From NCBI RefSeq assembly GCF_000183725.1, contig NC_014762.1, forward strand, positions 1,240,001-1,304,000: a stretch of 64,000 bases of DNA, given 5' to 3'. The translations under genes were made by a program, and so were the position numbers. The DNA comes from Sulfuricurvum kujiense DSM 16994. Its GTDB lineage: Bacteria > Campylobacterota > Campylobacteria > Campylobacterales > Sulfurimonadaceae. Positions 25,822 through 32,133 of this stretch are shown piece after piece; the first letter of the stretch is position 1; each line of letters opens with the position of its first letter. A model generated the notes under the pieces. That model worked only from the letters and a program-made list of their open reading frames with translations, did no database searches and was not told where the DNA came from.

Positions 25822-26636
25822 TATTTTTCAAATATATTGATCTGATCTAAGTTTATCAATTCATCTGTTAAAAGATTGATTGCTTTATTCGCATCCAAGT
25901 GAATATTTTTAGTAAAAAGATTGGATATGTCTTGATATATTTTTAATTTTACTAACTCCTGAATACTTGATTGATGAAGTTTAGTATGATTATTGTTTTT
26001 TTCTTCATTGTAAAGATATATTAATAGAAATAAAAATGATATTTTCAAGCCGTCATAAATATCTTTTTTTAATATGATGATTTCATCAGTTAAATTAATA
26101 ATATTTGCATTAATTCGAGTATATTCATATATATTATCATAAAGTTGGATGTACTTTTCAATACTTTTAATTTTTTCAAGTTTTTGATACATACTTATAT
26201 TATTTTGGCATGCGTTTATGAAAACATAAATATCATTATTAACGAGTGCTTGATTTGCAATTGTTTTTTCTAATGCAGTTAATTTTGAAATTTTTCGATC
26301 AAATTGATTTTGAATAGATTGAATTTCGAGTTCTTTCATTTGCTGGGAATAAAGTTTGTTTTGTTCTTTGAACTGCTCCGTTTGATTTTCAAATTCTTCT
26401 CTTTGGAGCTTGAATTCTCGGCTCTGAATAAAAATTCCGTATGCAAGCCATATAAAAGCTAAGATACTAAAATGTCCTGATGTGAAGTCACCAAAGACTC
26501 CTTTCTTTTCAAGTGTCAGATTGTGATCCATATAAAAATTTGTATTGATACCTTCTGGCGTAATTGAACCGCCAAAAAGAAAAAAGAAGTAATGTATAAG
26601 TACGAATACGGTTAAAATAATAATGCTAATTTTCAT
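25818..26636 (-). CDS. membrane-anchored coiled-coil protein paired with Abi gene
   Basis: Function unknown. The 272-residue protein has a first helix at about 4-22, a second at about 52-70 (GHFSILAFIWLAYGIFI), then a strongly charged coiled coil (about 72-125, many Glu/Gln/Lys) and a helical C-terminal domain rich in Asn, Ile and Lys. The pattern G-x-F-G-D-F, membrane helix, then FKLQREEF resembles the N-terminus of putative phage-abortive-infection (putAbiC-type) proteins, which is an inference by eye. AAGGA lies eight bases before the ATG. It follows the Abi gene by 22 bases on the same strand and is markedly more AT-rich than its flanks, as a horizontally acquired gene would be. Confidence 0.75.
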   Translation of the reverse strand: MKISIIILTVFVLIHYFFFLFGGSITPEGINTNFYMDHNLTLEKKGVFGDFTSGHFSILAFIWLAYGIFIQSREFKLQREEFENQTEQFKEQNKLYSQQMKELEIQSIQNQFDRKISKLTALEKTIANQALVNNDIYVFINACQNNISMYQKLEKIKSIEKYIQLYDNIYEYTRINANIINLTDEIIILKKDIYDGLKISFLFLLIYLYNEEKNNNHTKLHQSSIQELVKLKIYQDISNLFTKNIHLDANKAINLLTDELINLDQINIFEKY

Positions 26637-26658
26637 TTATTGATTCCTTGGTTTAGAT

Positions 26659-27531
26659 TCATTTCCACACCGCAATCCCTCCCCAACCATCAACAAATCC
26701 CATCTGTTCCAAATCTATATCAGGATACTTGGCAAAAAGGTTTAATAGCTCCGATTTCATATCAAACGTGTCATGAATCGAACGAAGTACATGATGGGTC
26801 ATCACGGCAAACGTATAGTATTTGTCGTTGACCATCCCCGTAAACTCTTTTTTATGCTTCGGTATTTTGGTTTTGATAACGAATTGACGGTTCCATAAAC
26901 GGCTATGATGGGCGGAGAGGTTGCGCACGTACGAAAAGACATGAAGCCAGTTTTTAAAGACAAAAGAGGGCAACCCGATTCCGTCTAAAATCTCTTTTTC
27001 GATAGGGGGACAAAGCATAGAGTAAAGTTTTGAAAGTGTACCGAATGAGATGATCTCAACGACCATCCAAATGGGTAAATCACTATCGCAATAGTTGTCT
27101 CTGAAATGTTTGATAAACGTTTCTTTTGAACGTCCCGTCTCTTTTGCTATGTCGTCTTTGAGCCATGCAAAATCCCCGTCTCTGGCACAAAAGTTTTCTT
27201 CTTGGGTATAGCCGAAAGCCTTGGTGTGTTTCGAGAGAATGTAGGCGAGGGAAGTGCGTAAAAATATTTCGATTTTTTCAATAGCGCCAAATGTTAAAAG
27301 TCGTAGCTCTTTATCGAAATGGTAGAGGTCGATGATCTGCTCGAACGTAATGCCGTGGTCAAAAGTGTCTTTTGCCGATTGAAACGGCAGGAAATAAGCA
27401 CTGAGCCGAAAATAACTGATGTGTTTGAGTTTAGTAATGGCATAAGCTTCATCATGGATAATAAGTCCGCGATTTTTGAGAAGATCGATTTGATTTTGAT
27501 ACGAAAGGTGAGGTTTGTTGTAAGAAGTCAT
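26659..27531 (-). CDS. Abi_2/AbiF-type abortive infection protein with HEPN motif
   Basis: Probably a phage-defence or toxin-like RNase. The 290-residue protein has the Abi_2 N-terminus (LKNRGLIIHDEAYAITKL, then ISYFRLSAYFLPF at about 40-53). At residues 203-208 it has RNLSAH, the R-x4-H HEPN ribonuclease motif, followed by HSRLWNR. The ATG at 27529-27531 is chosen because GGGGAAG precedes it at seven bases; a GTG two codons upstream would be too close to that site. It is the first gene of a two-gene AT-rich cassette placed between arsB and a porin gene. Related AbiF proteins are associated with a structured RNA. Confidence 0.87.
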   Translation of the reverse strand: MTSYNKPHLSYQNQIDLLKNRGLIIHDEAYAITKLKHISYFRLSAYFLPFQSAKDTFDHGITFEQIIDLYHFDKELRLLTFGAIEKIEIFLRTSLAYILSKHTKAFGYTQEENFCARDGDFAWLKDDIAKETGRSKETFIKHFRDNYCDSDLPIWMVVEIISFGTLSKLYSMLCPPIEKEILDGIGLPSFVFKNWLHVFSYVRNLSAHHSRLWNRQFVIKTKIPKHKKEFTGMVNDKYYTFAVMTHHVLRSIHDTFDMKSELLNLFAKYPDIDLEQMGFVDGWGGIAVWK

Positions 27532-27539
27532 AAGCACTT

Positions 27540-27570
27540 CCCCGTTTGCACATTGTGAAGAGGTGGGGGG
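27540..27570 (-). promoter_or_regulatory. leader with a C-run complementary to the Abi ribosome site
   Basis: On the minus strand a run of six C (27565-27570) is followed by the short hairpin CACAATGTG and then by the GGGG (27540-27543) that begins the Abi Shine-Dalgarno sequence. C-run and G-run can pair and would hide the ribosome site. The rest of the 260-base leader is AT-rich. It may hold part of an abiF-type RNA, which I cannot verify by eye. Confidence 0.3.
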
Positions 27571-27798
27571 AGTATGTTGAGAGAATTATTACGAAAATAA
27601 GCTTTGAAATTTATTACGTGCATCGAGGATATTCCATAATGATGCTAACGTAAGACATTCATACTCCGTAACATAAAATAATTGCAGTGATTATAGCAGA
27701 TTTGAATGACCTTCCGAACTGATCTGTTGTGTTGAGCAGGTTGGTATAAGAAGTAATTATTCAGTAAAATAGCAAACTTTTTTATAGCAAGGGTCGAA

Positions 27799-29076
27799 AT
27801 GGTTTCATCAAAATACACTGCACAACGATTTATAGGACTCGGCGGTATTTTGATGATGTCGGCAATAATCAGCACCTCGTGCAGTGCAGAAAACCTTGAG
27901 GATATCTTCAAAGAGGGTAAAGTGAGCGGTCAGCTCCGAGCCTTCTGGTATGACGGACAGCGGGAACTGCGGATCGATCGTACGGCACTGACCGTGGGGG
28001 GGATACTTTCCTATCAAACGGCGCCGTTCGCGGGACTGAGTGGCGGAGTATCGTTTTTTTCGAGCAACGGTATCACGTCGCTGACGCACATGCCCGAATC
28101 GGGGCAGACCCACAACCTCAATCTCGACGGAAGCTCCATCAACACCCTCTGCGAAGCGTATCTGCAGTACAAAGCGAGTGAGACGTCGATCAAGATCGGG
28201 CGGCAGCGTCTTGATCTTCCTTTGACGAATGACTATTACAACCGTATGCTCCCCAACAGTTTTGAAGCGCTGTACGGCGAGAACCGTTCGCTGCAGCATA
28301 CGGTTCTCAAAGCCGCCTACATCACGGGGTGGAAGTATAAAGGCTCCGATACGTTTGTCTCTCCGACCTATACCCTCGGAATTGACCGCGATATCACCGT
28401 TGTCGGAGCGGTCTACACTCCTGAGCCTTCGCTAAAATTTGAACTTTACGACACCTATGTGCGTGACGTGATGAACGCCCCGTATCTGCAGATTATCGAT
28501 AATGCGATCTGGAAATCATCCGAGGGGACAACCCTCTCGGGCGCCGTTCAGTATTTGAATGAAAAGAGTATCGGTTTGCATGCGGCGGGGGAGATGGATA
28601 CCTATCTGCTAGGAATCCGGGGCACCGTGTCCAAAGGGCTGTGGAGTCTGAGCGCTCTGTATACCCGCATCGGCGATCAAAGCCTGCAAGGGAGCGGCGG
28701 ACGCTATGAGAAAATGGGGTGGGGAGGGTTTATTACCTACACCGATCTGCAAATCGACGGGGAGAGCGAAAACGGCGGGGCACAAGCCTACGGAAGTATC
28801 CTGACCTACCGCCCCTCATCGGATTTCGAGATTTCTGCCAAAACCATGCACATCGATCAAAACGACGCTATACAGTCTAACCCCGCGTCGCTTACCCTCA
28901 ACCCCCGACCCGATTCAAACGAATACAACATCGATGCGACTTATCAACCTTCTAAATCGTTTCGGCTGCGCACACGACTCGCTCGGATCGATTACGACAG
29001 CGGCAGTACAGAGCTGTATAAAGCCAAAGCGTACGATGAGACAAATGTCCGCATTATCGCCGACTATCTGTTTTAG
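27799..29076 (+). CDS. OprD-family outer membrane porin
   Basis: A beta-barrel porin of 425 residues. A signal peptide (about 1-30) ends before ENLEDIF. The rest is alternating amphipathic strands, with the family's GQLRAFWYDGQ opening strand, KIGRQRLDLPLTNDYYNRMLPNSFE (given here only as the region near 135-160) and a terminal Phe (ADYLF). The pattern fits the OprD/epsilon-type porins. The substrate is unknown. AAGGGTCGAA precedes the ATG. It is GC-richer than the Abi cassette upstream and converges with the kinase gene, with five bases between stops. Confidence 0.87.
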   Translation: MVSSKYTAQRFIGLGGILMMSAIISTSCSAENLEDIFKEGKVSGQLRAFWYDGQRELRIDRTALTVGGILSYQTAPFAGLSGGVSFFSSNGITSLTHMPESGQTHNLNLDGSSINTLCEAYLQYKASETSIKIGRQRLDLPLTNDYYNRMLPNSFEALYGENRSLQHTVLKAAYITGWKYKGSDTFVSPTYTLGIDRDITVVGAVYTPEPSLKFELYDTYVRDVMNAPYLQIIDNAIWKSSEGTTLSGAVQYLNEKSIGLHAAGEMDTYLLGIRGTVSKGLWSLSALYTRIGDQSLQGSGGRYEKMGWGGFITYTDLQIDGESENGGAQAYGSILTYRPSSDFEISAKTMHIDQNDAIQSNPASLTLNPRPDSNEYNIDATYQPSKSFRLRTRLARIDYDSGSTELYKAKAYDETNVRIIADYLF

Positions 29077-29081
29077 TACAT

Positions 29082-30332
29082 TTACAAAACAATTCTAAAA
29101 CAGTTCAATCCCGTATCGTAATGATATTCGAGTCTGTATCCGTGTTTGTGCAAGATGGCATTGGTGATATAAAGCCCTAACCCTAGACCGGTCATGGAAC
29201 TCTCATAGGTACGGTTAAAGGGTTTGGTAAAAGTTCGGTTCTCTTCGGGAAGAGGCTCTCCGAGGCTGCAGATTTCAATAGCGTGTTGCAATATGAAAAG
29301 GGTGGGTTTCGTATCGGAGTATTTAAACGCGTTATCGAGAAGGTTTTTCAGTGCGATGGCGAAAAGCTCAAAATCGACGTTGATAATGAGGGCGGAATCT
29401 TCCCCTTTGATCACAATGTTTTTTTTCTCGCACATCAGAATATCGCAGGTATGGTCGAGAATATCGACAAAACGGTATTCTTGGGGATTGATCGTCATCT
29501 CTCCGCTGCTGAAACGCTCCATTGTCGAAAACTCTCTGAGCAGATAATCCATACGGTTAAAAATCCGCTTCAGCCGTTTCTGATCCTCTGATTCTTCGAG
29601 GCAATCGGTGCTCAAAGCCCCTTTCATAATCGGTGTTTTAAGTTCATGAAGGATATTGCGTAAAAACAGCGCTCTCGCCTCTTTCATCGAGGCGATTTTC
29701 TCTAACGCAAGGTTGAATTCATGGGTAATCTGAGAAATTTCATCCTTCCCGCCTATCGGTACGTCCAGACGGGTATCCCCCTCTTTAAAGTTCATGATAG
29801 CATTTTTAAGACGGTTCAGCGGGGTCAGCTTTTTGAGAATAAAGATAAAAAAGAGCAGCACCAGCAGATCGATCATAATGAATACAGTCCAAATAGGCCA
29901 TATTGAGGTTACTTTGAGGTCTTCCAAAACCATTAAATCATGCCGATCGAACGGCGGAGGCGGCGGCAATGACGGATCAAACATCAAAGGAGGCCGGTCA
30001 AACGGATTCATCGGAGGAGGGGATTTGAGAAAATAGATTTTGCCGTTATGTTCCATCACTCTTCCGAAAGGGAATTCTTCAAGCGTTATTCCGTTTTTTC
30101 GGAGGAAATCGGGTGACAGGGAAGAGGGGGCGATCATCAGTTGTTTGAGTTCCGTCCCGAAATCTCCGCTTCGGTGGTGAATCAGACGTTCCGCAAGAGC
30201 AAAACGGCGCATTCTGTCCCCTTGCATCTCATTTGCAAAATAGTTGTGTGCTATCCAAAACAAACCGTTGATCAGAGCAAATATGAGCAGAAAAAATAAA
30301 ATAATGAGGCGGATGATGGAGTGGTTATTCAT
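29082..30332 (-). CDS. ArsS-type sensor histidine kinase
   Basis: Senses a periplasmic signal and phosphorylates the adjacent regulator. The 416-residue protein has helix 1 at about 8-30, a periplasmic domain that contains a proline-rich segment (SPPPMNPFDRPP then PSLPPPPPFDRHD), helix 2 at about 145-165 and a HAMP-like linker. The phosphoacceptor motif is NILHELKTPIMKG, and the ATPase domain has LKNLLDNAFKYS and TGLGLGLYI. It resembles the acid-responsive ArsS kinases of Helicobacter and relatives (the name is unrelated to arsenic). The start is the ATG at 30330-30332, overlapping the regulator by eight bases. Confidence 0.9.
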   Translation of the reverse strand: MNNHSIIRLIILFFLLIFALINGLFWIAHNYFANEMQGDRMRRFALAERLIHHRSGDFGTELKQLMIAPSSLSPDFLRKNGITLEEFPFGRVMEHNGKIYFLKSPPPMNPFDRPPLMFDPSLPPPPPFDRHDLMVLEDLKVTSIWPIWTVFIMIDLLVLLFFIFILKKLTPLNRLKNAIMNFKEGDTRLDVPIGGKDEISQITHEFNLALEKIASMKEARALFLRNILHELKTPIMKGALSTDCLEESEDQKRLKRIFNRMDYLLREFSTMERFSSGEMTINPQEYRFVDILDHTCDILMCEKKNIVIKGEDSALIINVDFELFAIALKNLLDNAFKYSDTKPTLFILQHAIEICSLGEPLPEENRTFTKPFNRTYESSMTGLGLGLYITNAILHKHGYRLEYHYDTGLNCFRIVL

Positions 30333-30993
30333 TGACAAATTTATACCCTACGCCGCGAACGGAAATAATGTAACGGGGATTTTTCGGATCGTCGCCTATT
30401 TTTTGGCGGATACGCCCCATAATGACATCGATACTTTTGAGACTGCTTTCGTATTTGATCGAACCGATATTCATCAACAGCTCTTCTCGTGAAATGGCGT
30501 AACGATCTTTTTTGATCATATAGGAGACGATATCGTATTCGGCGGGGGTAAGCTTCAAAACCGAGCCGTGACGGGAAATTTCGTGTTTTTGCTCATTGAC
30601 TTCGAACGGAAACAGTTTTTTGGGCAATGAGGGGTGGATGCGCCGCATAATGGCATCGATACGAAAGATCAGCTCCTGAGGATCATAGGGTTTAGGCAGA
30701 TAGTCGTCCGCCCCGCGCGAAAATCCCATTATCTTATCGCGAATGTCTGAGCGTGCCGAAGAGATAATAATCGGTATGTCGCTCTCTTGACGGATCAGAC
30801 GGCATATTTCCATACCGTCCATTTGGGGTAGTGAGAGATCGAGCACCAACAGATCAAAGGTTTGTGCCTGAAACAGGCTCAGCCCTTCCAGCGGTGTCAA
30901 AGCGACCGTGACATCAATATCGTCTTTATAAAGACGTGATCGCAACAGTTGAGCCAGTTCATCATCATCTTCAATCATTAAAACCTGTATCAT
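30325..30993 (-). CDS. OmpR-family response regulator
   Basis: Partner of the ArsS-type kinase. The 222-residue protein has a receiver domain (about 1-115) with acidic pocket IEDDDE, phosphoacceptor Asp in LLVLDLSLPQMDG and Lys in YLPKPYDPQ, then a winged-helix output domain (about 130-222, with VIMGRIRQKIGDDP and ISVRGVGYKFVNE). The ATG at 30991-30993 begins the receiver directly; a longer reading 21 codons upstream has no domain. Two ATCGAT hexamers with three bases between (30996-31010) lie directly upstream and might be a binding site. Confidence 0.92.
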   Translation of the reverse strand: MIQVLMIEDDDELAQLLRSRLYKDDIDVTVALTPLEGLSLFQAQTFDLLVLDLSLPQMDGMEICRLIRQESDIPIIISSARSDIRDKIMGFSRGADDYLPKPYDPQELIFRIDAIMRRIHPSLPKKLFPFEVNEQKHEISRHGSVLKLTPAEYDIVSYMIKKDRYAISREELLMNIGSIKYESSLKSIDVIMGRIRQKIGDDPKNPRYIISVRGVGYKFVNE

Positions 30994-30995
30994 AA

Positions 30996-31010
30996 ATCGA
31001 TTATATCGAT
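30996..31010. promoter_or_regulatory. double ATCGAT dyad upstream of the response regulator
   Basis: Two self-complementary ATCGAT hexamers separated by three bases, two bases upstream of the regulator ATG. It could be an autoregulatory site or a leader hairpin; evidence is positional only. Confidence 0.25.
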
Positions 31011-31047
31011 GAAAAGGTAACAAGATAGTAACTGAATTTTGTCGATT

Positions 31048-31067
31048 TTTTCGCATGTATGCGAAAA
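31048..31067. repeat. hairpin 1 of four in the EF-hand/regulator gap
   Basis: TTTTCGCAT and ATGCGAAAA form a perfect nine-base stem with a two-base spacer, between the EF-hand gene and the response regulator. Confidence 0.6.
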
Positions 31068-31080
31068 CCTTTAGGGGATT

Positions 31081-31103
31081 GCAAAGGACAATTGTGTCCT
31101 TGC
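31081..31103. repeat. hairpin 2 of four in the EF-hand/regulator gap
   Basis: AGGACA and TGTCCT pair around ATTG, extended by GCA/TGC with one bulged A. Confidence 0.6.
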
Positions 31104-31132
31104 CATCTAAACCGGCTTAGCCGGTTTGGATG
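31104..31132. repeat. hairpin 3 of four in the EF-hand/regulator gap
   Basis: AAACCGGC and GCCGGTTT pair perfectly around TTA, and flanking CATC/GATG with a T-G pair lengthens the stem to about 13. Confidence 0.65.
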
Positions 31133-31148
31133 TATAACACTGAATCTA

Positions 31149-31166
31149 CATGCCCCGAAGGGCATG
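31149..31166 (-). terminator. hairpin 4: UUCG-loop hairpin after the EF-hand gene
   Basis: Read on the minus strand, CATGCCC-TTCG-GGGCATG gives a seven-base stem closed by C(UUCG)G, an especially stable tetraloop. It begins six bases beyond the EF-hand stop. No T-run follows, so it is either a 3'-end stabiliser or an imperfect terminator. Confidence 0.5.
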
Positions 31167-31171
31167 CGTGT

Positions 31172-31879
31172 TTATGCACTGACACTTAAAAGAGAAGTGG
31201 AGTTGCTTGCAGAGGCATTGCTGCCGTAGTAGGAAAGAATTTTTTGAAGCATGTCATTACGCATCGTTTTAAATGCGTCTTCCGTCGTTGTTTCTGTTGT
31301 AGAAGCAGATGTTTGTGCCGAAGCGGAAGTACTGGTTTGTGATGACGTACTTGAACTATCGGTTGATTTTTTCTCAAAGAGAGCCGCTAGTTCATCGGCA
31401 CTGACCGATCCGTCCTGATTGGTGTCCAGAGCGGAAAAAATCTTATCGATACTTTGGCTGTCCGTGCTGTCTGTGGAGGAAGAAGAGTCGCTCGGCGGTG
31501 GCGGTGGCATTCCTCCCGGTGGCGGCGGAGGCATTCCGCCGTCTTCTCCTTGAGCTTTTTGCGGTTTTGAATTTTTAAGTGCAGCCATGAATTCATCGGT
31601 ACTTAAACCGCCGTCTCCGTTTGAATCCAACTTAGTGAAAATATCTGTAGCCGAGGTGCTGCTAGAACTAGAGCTGCCGCTAGAACTATTTGAATTAGAT
31701 GCGAGCGCTTGTGCAGCCGCACTGAATTCTGCTGAGTCGACAGTACCGTTTCCATCCGTGTCCATAGAGCTCAACATTTGTTGCGCTATATCTTCAAAAT
31801 TCGGTTTGGACGTCTGTGACGAAGATACCCCGGAAGAACTGTAAGACGAATACGCACTGTAGTTAGAATTAACTGTCAT
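31172..31879 (-). CDS. three-EF-hand calcium-binding protein, Ser/Pro-rich
   Basis: Probably binds Ca2+. The 235-residue protein has three canonical 12-residue EF-hand loops: residues 40-51 (DTDGNGTVDSAE), 85-96 (DSNGDGGLSTDE) and 152-163 (DTNQDGSVSADE). They are separated by Ser-rich linkers and a double polyproline segment (MPPPPPGGMPPPPP, about 116-129). The first 25 residues are Ser/Tyr-rich with no signal peptide, so location is unclear. AAGGAG precedes the ATG at seven bases. It lies upstream of the two-component pair on the same strand, separated from it by four hairpins. Confidence 0.85.
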   Translation of the reverse strand: MTVNSNYSAYSSYSSSGVSSSQTSKPNFEDIAQQMLSSMDTDGNGTVDSAEFSAAAQALASNSNSSSGSSSSSSTSATDIFTKLDSNGDGGLSTDEFMAALKNSKPQKAQGEDGGMPPPPPGGMPPPPPSDSSSSTDSTDSQSIDKIFSALDTNQDGSVSADELAALFEKKSTDSSSTSSQTSTSASAQTSASTTETTTEDAFKTMRNDMLQKILSYYGSNASASNSTSLLSVSA

Positions 31880-32133
31880 GGTACGCTCCTTATCGGGTGT
31901 AGCAAGAAAAATTTCTTACTCGGTCAAAATCATAAAGCCCCTATAGTAACTAATAGGTAACATTAATAATGTTTATCAATAAAAAAATATAAAAAAAAGT
32001 TTGTCTCTAAAATTTAATATTTTTGTAATAAATTGTATTCATTCTATGTTATGATTAAATCTGCATGAATAAAAATAAGCTTTGAATATCGTATCTTTAT
32101 GCGATAAATACGGCTTAAAAATAAAGGAGATAA
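31880..32133. promoter_or_regulatory. divergent control region for EF-hand gene and glycogen operon
   Basis: A 254-base AT-rich interval. On the glycogen side, TTGTAA (32023-32028) and TATGTT (32045-32050) are 16 bases apart, and AAAGGAG lies just before the first ATG. On the EF-hand side an AAGAAA/TTTCTT dyad (31904-31917) lies in the leader. No further gene fits here. Confidence 0.4.
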
